Assembly (NCBI GenBank): GCA_938743325.2
Contig: OW568866.1
Location: forward strand, 868,001-932,000
Direction: 5' to 3'
DNA: 64,000 nucleotides
Source of the DNA: Pycnococcus provasolii
Lineage: Eukaryota; Chlorophyta; Pseudoscourfieldiophyceae; Pseudoscourfieldiales; Pycnococcaceae
Of the stretch, positions 45,416 through 55,232 are shown one piece after another. Below the pieces are notes generated by a model. It saw only the letters and a list, made by a program, of their open reading frames with translations. It made no database searches and had not been told where the DNA came from. The stretch's first letter is position 1; every line of letters begins with the position of its first letter. The position numbers and the translations under genes are program-made.

Positions 45416-46240
45416 CCTCTTCTCCTTCTTCTTCCTCCTCCTCTTAAAATATTTTTTCCCGTCCTACATACGATCCAACCAACCTGACTTCTCCCCGGCC
45501 CTAACCCTAACCCTAATCCCGACCCTACGATACCTCCCCCTGCCCGTTAATCGGGACGGGCTGTGCATGCATTCCTCGTCTATAACTGCAAAAGTGACCT
45601 TTTTTTTTTCCATCGCCTTTACACGTTGCGAGGCGAACCCACATACATACATGGCACATCAATGTTGCGTTGATGTGCAAAGTCTCAGGTTATGATAGAC
45701 GCACGAAAGAAGGGAAAAGGAGCCTCTCCTCCTTCTCATCAGAGAGAAAGAAAGAGGCAGAGAGGCAGAGAGGAGAGGAGCCTCCGGAATCCTCAGGGTT
45801 GTGGAAAGAAAGGAGAAAGGCGAGAGAGAGAGAAGGATGGTGGACGGGGCCATCGACAGAAGGGAGTGCGACGGATGGGAAAAGAAGGAAAAGAAGGAGG
45901 AGGAGGAGGAGGAAGGTGGAGGAGGAGGAACGCCACTCTAAAAGCAGTAAAAGCAAGCATGCATGCGTAGTAGCGTACTCCCGCACTGTAGTACAAAGAA
46001 AGGACGAAGCAATACTTTTTAGTCCATGTATGGAACAGTGAGAAAGGAAGGGGGTGACTGGTGAATAGTACTATGTACATAACCCTCCGAGCCTCAGGAA
46101 GGGGATTCCCATTGCGTTGTATTTTGTGGGACCCTATGGGGGGGGTCCCAGTCCCATCACTCGCCATCACTCGCCATCACTCGCTCGCCATCAAATCACA
46201 TCACTCCCTCCCCCCCTGAAAGGCCCTCCCTTAAGGTGGG
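45416..46240. other. Intergenic region, purine-rich
   Basis: No gene is supported in these 820 bp. They hold the (CCCTAA)n patch at 45499-45520, a long GA/GGA-rich tract at 45690-45930, and a CATCACTCGC repeat at 46155-46185. Open frames in the tract are low-complexity artefacts. Confidence 0.65.
45499..45520 (+). repeat. Short telomere-like array (CCCTAA)n
   Basis: Three CCCTAA units plus a decayed one (TCCCGACCCTA), 84 bp after the CFAP52 stop. Confidence 0.85.
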
Positions 46241-47590
46241 ATGACCTCCTTGCCGCCGCCGCCCGCGGACTGGGCGTCTAAGCCCGACGCCGTCCTCTTA
46301 AGGGACTTCAGCCCCAGCTACCGAGCGCGCTCCTACATGGCGCCCGCCGTCCCGCAGTACACCGAGACGGTCACCACCGTTACGCCCGTCGGCGTCAACA
46401 CGAGCGGGTGGGGCGTCGACCGCGCGAGGCGTGACGCCGTTCGCATGGACAAGGAGTCAAGGAACGTCAAGGAAAAGTACGTGCCGGCGTTCAACGCCGG
46501 GCCGGGAGTGAGCAAAACAAGGAGCCAAGGGATGGGGTACTCGAAGAACATCATGGTGGAGCCGCGCGCAGACGTGCGCTCTCGGAAGGATACGTTCGCG
46601 TACGAGTCGAGCTTCCAGACGTCCCACAAGGCGCTCGGAAACGAGCGAACCCGCGGTGCGAACACTTTTGCATACACCCTGCCTTGGGCGGAGAGCGGAT
46701 CAACTGCAAACAGACCGTTCAGGCCGTCTCCGAACGATGACGACAGCGCCGTGCCGAAGCCCGTCGTTCCAGTGCTGTACAAAAAGGAAAGCGTGCCGCT
46801 CGCCTGCTTGCCGTCTGGGCCGGTGAGCGCAAGCAGTTGGCGCTCACCGCCGCTGGCTTCTCCTGAGCCTGACTCGCGTTCTTTCAATAGTGGACGGCAG
46901 TACGGCGAGACGCGCTTTCGCCCTGTCGATATGCACAAAAATCCCTCCATCATCCACCCGACGAAGGCGCGTGACCTGAAAGTCAAGTATCCGGTGGAAC
47001 ACGGCTACTACGTCGACCCTGACTACACGAAAAAGTCAAGCAGCCTTGCGAAGGCGAAGAAGTGGTCAGGTACCGAGGATGCTCGGGCGCTTGGCGCTAC
47101 CACCGCCGCGGCGGCAGGCTCGACGCTCACGGAGGAGTCGGTGAGTGGGTACGAAGATAATTTCAGCCACTCGGCACAGCTGAGCAATGAAACGTACATG
47201 AAAAGCATGCTCGACGCGGAGCCGTGGAACGTTACGAGCCACCACAACTTTCCCTCGACTCTGCCCATCAACGGCGGCAAGCCTGAGAAGGGAGTCACTG
47301 GCATTCGCATCCCAGGCGTCGTTTCCGGCTACGAGCAGGGCACGATCGTCTCGCCTAGCGCGCCGCTTCCGCGTCCAGCGCCGCGCACATCGCCGATGTT
47401 TGTGGCGAACAGGGCTCCGCCGATGTCACAGGGCATTTTGGACCACGCACGTGTTGACCGTAGCATTGTTCGCAACAACGTTGGCGAGGCACGGCTGCTC
47501 AAGCACATGAAGGCTCATCCGTACCTCTACGAGACGAGGCCGGGGCAAAATTTGCCGCCGTACGCAGGGCCCATCAAGCGGCTATGCTAG
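46241..47590 (+). CDS. Unrecognised protein, Tyr/Pro/Ser-rich, possibly axonemal
   Basis: 449 residues; I do not recognise the family. There is no signal peptide, membrane helix or coiled coil. The protein is rich in P, S, R and Y, and has short spaced aromatic motifs of the kind Y-x-x-x-F and SGYEDNFS, MLDAEPWN, GYYVDPDY and HPYLYETRPGQNLPPYAGP. The ordered yet low-complexity style, with Tyr/Trp anchors spaced along an extended chain, resembles ciliary microtubule-lining proteins, and CFAP52 is its neighbour 825 bp upstream; that role is only a guess. The frame is clean for 1.35 kb and the codon use is like its neighbours, so it is very likely a real gene. A CCTTAAGG palindrome lies just before the start codon. 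Confidence 0.75.
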   Translation: MTSLPPPPADWASKPDAVLLRDFSPSYRARSYMAPAVPQYTETVTTVTPVGVNTSGWGVDRARRDAVRMDKESRNVKEKYVPAFNAGPGVSKTRSQGMGYSKNIMVEPRADVRSRKDTFAYESSFQTSHKALGNERTRGANTFAYTLPWAESGSTANRPFRPSPNDDDSAVPKPVVPVLYKKESVPLACLPSGPVSASSWRSPPLASPEPDSRSFNSGRQYGETRFRPVDMHKNPSIIHPTKARDLKVKYPVEHGYYVDPDYTKKSSSLAKAKKWSGTEDARALGATTAAAAGSTLTEESVSGYEDNFSHSAQLSNETYMKSMLDAEPWNVTSHHNFPSTLPINGGKPEKGVTGIRIPGVVSGYEQGTIVSPSAPLPRPAPRTSPMFVANRAPPMSQGILDHARVDRSIVRNNVGEARLLKHMKAHPYLYETRPGQNLPPYAGPIKRLC

Positions 47591-47968
47591 ACAGGTTCGA
47601 GAACTTTGAAGAGTACTTACGTGTTCGACGACAACACGAACTCGAGGTGAGCGAAACGAATGCGAATTTTGATTGATAGATCTACTTTAGTAGGAAGGAA
47701 TCAGGTCTCTCAGTTACAACATTTTTCTTGCTTTCAAAGCTGCACGACGTTGTGTTAAAGGTCTCCGCGAATGTCGACTGCCGAGCAGAAGGACTGGGGC
47801 GAGACCGTCGCCGTGTCGCGTAGCAGGATTGTCGGTACCTTTCATGTGAATTCAAAGTAGTTTGGCATGGGACTGCCTTTTGGTGAACGTGACATGTGTG
47901 AAAAACAAAAACAAGCATTACACAGGTGAACTCAACTTCTATTATCAACTGAATGAGCAGTTACAGGT
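47591..47968. other. Convergent intergenic region
   Basis: 378 bp between the 3' ends of the genes at 46241 and 47969. No gene is seen; it presumably holds both 3' untranslated regions. Confidence 0.6.
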
Positions 47969-48910
47969 TCAATAGCTCTTGAGTTCCTTTGCCGTCGCCT
48001 CTGTTGGCATGCCGTACTCATCCTGGCGGTTGACGGCGTAGCACCTGTGCGTGTCGTGCAGCCAGTTTGAGAAGTCGCCAAGAGTTTCCCACGCCTTTGC
48101 GTTTTCGAGAAATGCGTCGCGGCTTTTCATTTCGCGCTCGCATCGTGCTTGATAGTCGTCGTCTGCCATGAGCCCTTCGTCGCTCACCGCGTGGAAGGTA
48201 AGGCTGGGTCTTTCTTCGTGTTGTGACCCCGCCACGATGGGCAGTTTCCACGTCTGTTCGAAGATGGCTTGCGACCGCGGCATGTGAAACTCGCTCGTGA
48301 CGACGGTGACGTGTTTCCACCTGAGCGGTAAAGCGTGTATGACGAGGCTGTAGTACGCGTTTCCGATGGTATCGTATGATGCCGTTTCTCGCAGGACGTG
48401 TTCGAGCGCGACGTCTGGGTGTCTCTTTGCTAAGTCGAGTCCGAGCGCGACGGACTCGAGGATCGGGTGTCCTGTGTCCGTGAGCGGCGGCGGTTTGTGC
48501 GGCGTTCCTCCCCCGCACAGGACAACTTTCATGTTATGCTTAGAATTCCTGTGCATGTCCGCGGCGGCGTCGACTCTCCTCGTAACCCACGGAGGTAGTG
48601 ACCCGTCATTCGCCAAACCTCCCGCAAGCACGATGACAGCCTGATCCCCATCACCATCATCCCCAACATCATCAACATCATCACGTGCAGACGCCGCCTG
48701 TGCCAATCCACATGTATAAGGTCTTGAAGAGTTCCCCAGGCGACGAGAACTCACTCTTCTGGAGAAGCACACACATCGATGCTCACCACGATGTGACGAC
48801 AGAACAAAACATCGACTACTATAATGCTGTGAACACTTATGTTGACCGATGCGAAGAACTCTTTGAATATTCAAGCTTTTAGGGGCAGGTAACCTCATGA
48901 ACATCGGCAT
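47969..48910 (-). CDS. DUF218 (YdcF-like) domain protein
   Basis: 313 residues. After a basic, Ser/Arg-rich leader (about 1-80, possibly an organelle or secretory leader) comes a DUF218 domain: an AVIVLAGGL strand, VTRRVDAAADMHR, VVLCGGG, a HPILES entry, the E-x-x-S-x-x-T-x-x-N segment here reading ETASYDTIGNAYYS, then VTVVTSEFHMPRSQAIFEQ. The S/T-x-x-F-H-x-x-R pattern is the family signature. The bacterial relatives SanA, YdcF and ElyC act at the cell envelope; the eukaryotic role is not established. It is head-to-head with the gene at 49156 (245 bp). Confidence 0.85.
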   Translation of the reverse strand: MPMFMRLPAPKSLNIQRVLRIGQHKCSQHYSSRCFVLSSHRGEHRCVCFSRRVSSRRLGNSSRPYTCGLAQAASARDDVDDVGDDGDGDQAVIVLAGGLANDGSLPPWVTRRVDAAADMHRNSKHNMKVVLCGGGTPHKPPPLTDTGHPILESVALGLDLAKRHPDVALEHVLRETASYDTIGNAYYSLVIHALPLRWKHVTVVTSEFHMPRSQAIFEQTWKLPIVAGSQHEERPSLTFHAVSDEGLMADDDYQARCEREMKSRDAFLENAKAWETLGDFSNWLHDTHRCYAVNRQDEYGMPTEATAKELKSY

Positions 48911-49155
48911 GGAGCTTATTTAAGTTTGGAACATCAGGCAGGCAGGGGGGGAGAAAAAATGATGAAAATGAACAACGCGACGAATAATGGGATTCTAACC
49001 CCTAACTAAGAACTCCGCCTCCGTCGCTCGCCAACCCCTAATCTAACCCCGAAACCCCCGGGGAGTTGCCGCCGCATAGTCCTTAGTCCTTATGTATGAT
49101 TTCCCCTCCCTTGGTTCTCCCTACGCCGATCATATTAATTTCCGGAAGCTGAATC

Positions 49156-50007
49156 ATGTTAAGTTTGGCCGTGCGTTTCCCTTCTTCGTCTTCGTCTTCC
49201 TGTAGGTACTCTCTCCCCTTGAAGGGAAGTAAGGTTAGGCGCCGTCGCTTGTGCTCGTCGTCGTCATCCTCGTCATCTTCACCTTTGTCTTCGTCATCTT
49301 CACCTTTGTCTTCGTCATCTCTGTGTGATCTTATCACGTCGTCGTCGTCGCCTTTCGTTCCGTCAAATGTACCTATCGCGTCATCGAAAATTGCTATACG
49401 TACGCCGCTCGAAATGGACTTTGGGTTCTTAAACTCACGAGATCCTGAAGTCGTGGAGACGACGTCGACGAACGTCTTGTACGGAGGTGTCATCGCAGAA
49501 ACAAATTACCGAAGCATGGCCAAGGCAGCCAATCAGGTTGAAATCACGCGCGCTTTCGCGCCGGAACCGGGCGTCGTGCTGTGCAGGTGGAGAACACCAC
49601 CCGCAGACAGAAACACGGACTGGTTCGTCGAGGGAAACACCGAACTGCGTGCGTCGAAGGGAGACTTTGCGAAAGGAATCGATACACACGTCGAGAGGTG
49701 GGAAGTGCGACCTGCTGACGCGGACGCAACCAAAGGGCAAGTTCTTCAGCCTGTTGCATGTGCCTTGCAATTCGCACTCTCGCGCATGGAGACGCTGAAC
49801 CTCGCGAACAAGCCGTTCGGCGTCGTCGCCGCCGTGCGCGCAGCCGTATGGACGGCTGTGCGCGACAACGACGAGCTGGGCATCGGCAGCGAGGTTGTGA
49901 GACAGGAGATGGACTTGGTCACGGACCAGTTCATCATCGCGTTCGGTGCACTCGCTCTCAGCAACACGCTTTTGCTGTACGCTGTTTGTAAGGCACTTTT
50001 CAGGTGA
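49156..50007 (+). CDS. Unrecognised plastid-type membrane protein with C-terminal helix
   Basis: 283 residues, family not recognised. The first 75 residues are almost pure Ser with Arg, Leu and Pro and few acidic residues, a plausible plastid transit peptide. The remaining soluble part includes GGVIAETNYRSMAKAANQVE, RTPPADRNTDWFVEG and two helices around VACALQFALSRMETL and FGVVAAVRAAVWTAV. It ends with one hydrophobic helix (FIIAFGALALSNTLLLYAVC) and the short tail KALFR, so it is probably tail-anchored or thylakoid-inserted with a tiny exposed end. The frame is intact and the codon use matches neighbours. Nothing shows its function. Confidence 0.72.
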   Translation: MLSLAVRFPSSSSSSCRYSLPLKGSKVRRRRLCSSSSSSSSSPLSSSSSPLSSSSLCDLITSSSSPFVPSNVPIASSKIAIRTPLEMDFGFLNSRDPEVVETTSTNVLYGGVIAETNYRSMAKAANQVEITRAFAPEPGVVLCRWRTPPADRNTDWFVEGNTELRASKGDFAKGIDTHVERWEVRPADADATKGQVLQPVACALQFALSRMETLNLANKPFGVVAAVRAAVWTAVRDNDELGIGSEVVRQEMDLVTDQFIIAFGALALSNTLLLYAVCKALFR

Positions 50008-51041
50008 ACTTTTCAAAGTTTGACACAAAAAGACTTCGAGAAAAGCATGGCGCACTTTATTGTAAAGACGACAAAATGTTCCACTTTGTGACAAATTCCC
50101 TGATCCCGACCACGATCGGGGATCCCTCGTGGAACCCATTTTCTTTTACTGATGTCGTGGAGGCAAAAGTGGGATCCCGGTTGGGCAAACATTCAATACA
50201 TGGCGGCGCACACGTTCCCGACGTTTACATCGTGTGGGACCTCCCGGAGGTCCCTTTTCGATATACGTAACTTTCGCATCGCCGCCGCCGCCGCCGCCGC
50301 CGCCTTCTCGTCAATACGTATGATAGAGCTGAACTGGCGCAAGCTGAGTTGACATACCTCATTTGCTTCTTTTGGTGGGGCTGTTGTTGTTGGGACATTC
50401 GCACGCTCGGAGTGGGAAACGCACGCGCTTGCGGCGCATCTGCTACGGATCACGGATGCGAATCCGTGGTTCGTGGCAGGGTCGACCTGAGGCTCAGGTA
50501 TAAACAGGTAAATCTGGAACCGAAACACGGTAGGAGCATTGCGCGCCCCCCCTAGTGCATCGGCGGTCAAGGAGCTAATTGGGGTGATGGAGGCACGCGG
50601 ATTCCTGACCGTGTCCTCCGGCCACTACGACCACGCGAAAAACAATGCAAGGAGCATATGTTCGCACCAGGCGATTTCTTCGCATGGGGGGACAACTGTG
50701 GTGGTTGTCTTCGACGAGCGGTTTCGGGCGTACGAAATTCCTGCAAATCATGCTGGGATCTTCTCTGTCTATTGAGTCGCTTGAGGACCGTTGGCACTTG
50801 GTCTTCGCTCGTCGAGACCAAGTGTCGACGAGGTCGACGCTGGAGTTTTCTTCGGAAAAGAATGGAAGCGGTATCCTCCTCACCCCAAAAGCACCAACAA
50901 CGCTACCCATACCAGCTCACCTCGCCAACCCTCCCCCTACTGCGCCTAACGAAAACCGTTGGGCGCCGGTTGACGCGCGAGTTAGTGTCAAAAAAATCAT
51001 TTTTGTGTGTTACCCTTTTCTCACAAGAGTGAGCGAGTTTG
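50008..51041. other. 1-kb convergent intergenic region, no gene seen
   Basis: Open frames here are short and show no recognisable motif. It contains a GATCCCGACCACGATCGGGGATC inverted motif near 50100 and a (GCC)n run at 50281-50302. Confidence 0.55.
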
Positions 51042-53569
51042 TCAGCGCACGCTTCTAGCCAACTTGCTCAAGTCGTCAAGAGCAAGGGCACAGGCGTCGT
51101 CGAAACCTCCTGCAAGCTGGTGTGTGCGGAATGCGTAGCGCACAACGCGGACCATCATGAGCTCCGCATTGGCCTTTCGCACGTCATCCGATTCGCCGCC
51201 TTCCGCCATAATTTTGCCAATCGTGGATGTCACCATCGCCATCAGCGTAGATGCAAGCTCCAAAGAAAGCTGCTCAACGTGAGCAACCCCGCCGTCGGAG
51301 CCATCACCACCCTCCGAGCCTCGCTTCAACCACGCCGTGGGCAAGCCAAACTCACGGCACTTCGCCTCCATCTTATCCTTTCGACTCAGCAACTTTTGAA
51401 GCGGCTTCTCGACGCCCTCAAGCGCCTTCTCGCAGATCGCGACGCACGCTTCGACGCTATACTCGCCGCCCTCCACCCTCTCCTTCGCCGCCACGAGGCG
51501 ATTCGCGATTGCGGCAACGTGGCGGTACTCCGTTGCGGTCTCGCGCATGCTGTCAGCCTTCTCCTCGGGCCAAAAGTACCTGAAATGACGAAGCGTAGCC
51601 TGCTCGTCCGCGAGGAAGTCGAGCTCGCGATCGAGCCATCGCACAAACTGATCCACCTGCGCCATCTCGAGCTGGGAAGTGTCAAGCGCGTTGACGTGCA
51701 TAGCAAGTGCCTTGACAAAGTCCTCCTGATCGCGAAGGTCCGCCTTGATCGCAAGCTGGTGCGCGCTGCGCTTCTCAATCTCGCCACGCACAGCGGCGCG
51801 CGCGTCCGTGGACTCCGCGGGATTTCCGAAGCGCGCGCCACGATCTGTTCCCCCGCTCTTGTCGTCCGCCTTTCGCACAACCTTGTGGTACAGGTCCACC
51901 ACTTGCATGCAACGGCGCAACTTCCCGTTGACGACCCGCTGCAGACCAGAGCCTGGTGGCGGAGGAGGAGGAGGAGGCATCCGCGGCGGCGGCGGCGGCG
52001 GCGGCGGCGGTGGCCCGCCTCCCGGCCCCCGAGGTGCCAGGGGCGGCTTGCGCTTGTTGTTTCGATTTCCGCTGGCATCAAACATCGGCGGCGGATCAGG
52101 CACGCGGCAAGCTCGCTGCGGCGCATCCTTCACCTCAATCTTGCCCACGGCGCGGGCAAGTGCCAGATCATCTGCACTCTTCATGATCTCTCGCGCGAGA
52201 GTGTTGCTGTTGGATTCCGAAAGACTCGAGCTGTCGTACATACCGCTTCGGCCAACATCGGGCATGCAGCTGGCAGCACGCGCGCGACCTTGGAATGCCC
52301 TGTTGGGAGAGCTTGGCTTCGGCGCGGACTCGTCGTCCATGCCGCCGAGAGCGTTCATGGACGCCGTAAGCCAAGCCGGAGGCTCCGCCTTGCCGATCGC
52401 CGAGCTGCCCGCCAAACCCTGCAGGAGGCGCCGAGCCATCGTGGCGGACGCCTCGTCTCCCCCGGCGTGAGCAAGCCCGAGCGCATTCTGCGAATCTTTA
52501 TCTAGGCTGTCCGCGTTCTTCTTCAGCGCACAGCGCAGGCACGCATTCACCCACCGAAGGTACACGAGCTCCTCCATTTCCACAAAGTACTGCTTGGGAG
52601 CGTCGAGGAGCCGCTTTTGCAGTTCCGCGTTCGTCTTTTTCAGCTCACGCACGCGGAGCTGCGCTGCGGCAAGCATGGACCCATTCTTTTCCGCAGCCCG
52701 GCGTGCAATCTCCGCGTCGCCGGTCGTCTCGCCGACGAGCGCAACTGAAATCACCGAGCCATCGCCCGCCGCCTCAATCGCAGCTGCAGCGATGTCCTCG
52801 GACGTGAGTGTCGCACCCTTTCCGCCCGCCTTGCTGTTCTTGGCTGCCGTCGCGCGCGCGCTGTCAAGCTTCTTGTTCAGCGACGCCGTCTTTTCGCGTT
52901 CCTTGTACAGCTGCTTCTCCGTGTCGAGGACTCGCTGCTTGAGCAATTTGACCTCGTCCGAAAGTTTACCAGCCTGCCTACGCGAGCTCTCGTTCGCCTC
53001 CCTGGACGACTTGGTCTTCTCCTCAGCATCCGCGAGCTTCGCCTTGGTACGTTCTAGCTCGCGCTTAACAATCTGCATCTCGTCGTTCGTCTTTCGAATC
53101 TTGCCGCGCATCTCCTTCATGGCTGTGTCCGCCTGAGAAGCCTTCACCTCCGCCGCCCTTTTCGCCGTCTCGAGCGCGTCAAGCGTCTTCTTTCCGTGCT
53201 TGTCATTTTTCGCCGACTCGCTGTCAAGCTTCTCAAGCCTCGCGGTGGCGACGGCTAGTTTGTCGAGAGCCTCCTTTCGCCGTTTCTCCGACTGTTCGAG
53301 AGCCATTCTCATCTCGCTGAGCCAGTCGTACACCTGCTGCCCCTCTCCTGTATTTGTTGGGCTGCTGACTTTCGTCTTGTGGCGTCTCCTCGTTGCGTCT
53401 CCAAGTTCGCGTCGTTGGTTGTGTGCAGGTGGTGGCCACTGCTTGAGTCCTTTCTTGGGCATTTCGATCGGCGACGACTCTTCTGACGACACCTCGGGGC
53501 TTTCCTCCGGTCCCGCCGGCGCGGGTGCGTCTTTGAACGACAGTTCGTTGTCGCTGTGTTTGTGCGTCG

Positions 53570-53609
<40 letters not shown>

Positions 53610-53903
53610 ATTTTTGTTTTTGTTTTTGTTTCGCAGCAGAGGGTGTGCGATCATCGCCGTTGCAGTAGTCCCTGACGTATTTTCCGAGCTGCTTGGACTG
53701 CAGTTCTCCTTGTGGTCGTGCAGGTGGTCGTCGTCGCGGAGGCTGGAAGCAGGCGACTGAAACTCTGAAACATCGGGCAAGGGACGCGACATAGATACAC
53801 CCATAGCTGAAGAGGAGGTTGGCATTGATGACGACGAGGAGGCACCACCACCACCACCACCACGGAGTCCAATCATGTTCAGAAGACCACCGACGGGTCC
53901 CAT
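51042..53903 (-). CDS. CHUP1-like chloroplast-positioning/actin-associated protein
   Basis: 953 residues. CHUP1 of land plants sits on the chloroplast envelope and drives light-dependent chloroplast movement through short actin filaments. Here: a Gly/Ser/Asn-rich N terminus with a run of 14 Asn (about 98-111); a long coiled coil (about 190-350); the family's central EELVYLRWVNACLRC (443-457); a polyproline stretch (about 630-650); and the C-terminal CHUP1 domain (660-953) with GEIEKRSAHQLAIKAD, FVRWLDRELDFLADEQATL, W-P-E-E-K-A-D-S-M-R-E, FGLPTAWL and VVRYAFRTHQLAGGFDD. All parts occur in the plant order. Missing is the plant N-terminal hydrophobic envelope anchor; only a short GGLLNMIGLRGG stretch opens the protein. 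Family call strong; function by analogy. Confidence 0.92.
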
Positions 53904-55232
53904 ATTTGCTTAAATATAAAATATAAATATGATAAAACAAGAAAACTTCAAGCTCAGTCACAGTAGTCAGTGCGTAGTTCAGAAACAGAGTCACCTGAAA
54001 TAAGTATACCCTATATATTAATATGTAAGAATACTGTATAATAACTTATTTATTATTAATATAAGAAGGACCCTTAAGCTATCTTAAGGTACCCTACGAC
54101 GGATTGGAAAATGGCGCGTGCTTCGAAGATGCCCGGCCACCTGACGGCCGGTGCTTGATGGGTTCCCCCTCCCCTGCGATAGGTGCGCAGGTGGTGTGTG
54201 CTGGACTTCCTTCCCCCCAGGGCACCTGGGACCCGTCGGAAGGGAAGAGGGATCTCCTCTTAAGACCACTTAAGGGGTGCAGATGTTAGATCATTGAGGG
54301 CACCTGTTGTTGTTGCACTGGAAGAAATGGTTCCATCTTTCCTAGTCGACATATCGTACGGTCCGTATCCTATTTTTATCGTAGTACTACAGTCTTCCTA
54401 GGGTGGTACGAGCGCGTGCTCTTTTGCACCGCATCTCGTCCTTCCATTTGTCTGAAAAATTAACAATGGTAGATTTTTTTAACTTGGGGGCAAGTTTCAA
54501 GTTTGGTAAAGGTAGGACTGGTATTTCCCCGAAAATGTGACCGCCCTTTAAAGTTTTTCCCCTACGTGTACTTCCTACCCGGGTAGGAAGGAGGTGGACA
54601 AAACCTTGTCGCGGGCCAAAACCTTGAGGAACCCGATTTCCCGAGGACAAAAGCACCGTTCATCCCGTGGTCAAAACCTGAACAGTGGGTACTTAGGTCC
54701 AAGATGATGGGGGGCCCGCCTGTTGTAGCGGCAGTTCCCTACCAGTTTTTTCTGACCACGGGATGAACGGTGCTTTTGTCCTCGGGAAATCGGGACAAGG
54801 TTTTGGCCCGGGACAAGGTTTTGTCCACCCCCTTCCTACGGTAGTTTGAGTTTGCGACCATTTCGCTGGTTACGGCCCTGTGCAAACTTTTTCCACCTTT
54901 TGTTTTGGTCGCGTCCGCAGGTCGCAACTCGCAAATCAAACTTTTGGAAAACGGCTTTGGGTCATGTTTTAGGGGAAATGTCATACTGGAGAGCTCTCCT
55001 TTATTACGAGTACCGGGTAGGTTCAAGTGGTGGTTGGGTGAGGGGAAAAGAGAGGATGATCCTGCTCCGCAACGGCATTCTTCAACGGCGGAGTCGGTCC
55101 TGGCATCACGGGCGCAAGCACACTCACGCTTCAGACTTGACATCCTGGTTGGGACATGCGGTGGTACGACAACAGTGATAGTATGTAAATAATTTATTTC
55201 ATGAATATATATACACAAAGTGTCAATTACAC
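53904..55232. other. 1.3-kb gene-free region containing a foldback element
   Basis: No gene is supported. The left part is AT-rich (53920-54070) and carries CTTAAG palindromes near 54073-54090 and 54250-54270; the centre holds the inverted repeat described separately; the right part is featureless. Confidence 0.65.
54578..54848. mobile_element. Foldback (MITE-like) element with ~95-bp inverted arms
   Basis: Bases about 54580-54675 reappear as the reverse complement at about 54750-54847, with only a few mismatches and one small gap. Both arms contain GTGGACAAAACCTTGTC, CGATTTCCCGAGGACAAAAG and CACCGTTCATCCCGTGGTCA. The intervening loop is about 75 bp and has no coding potential. Such a structure is typical of non-autonomous DNA transposons of the foldback/MITE kind, although a simple inverted duplication is possible. 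I could not identify a clean target-site duplication, and no transposase is in the window. Confidence 0.7.

Noticed and set aside
50539-50775. 78-residue plus-strand frame (KELIGVMEARGFLTVSSGHYDH)
   Set aside because: Sounds protein-like but is short, has no family I recognise, and lacks supporting neighbours or a clear start context.
51039-52505. 488-residue plus-strand frame over the CHUP1 gene
   Set aside because: Antisense shadow; Arg/His/Leu-rich, with no family pattern.
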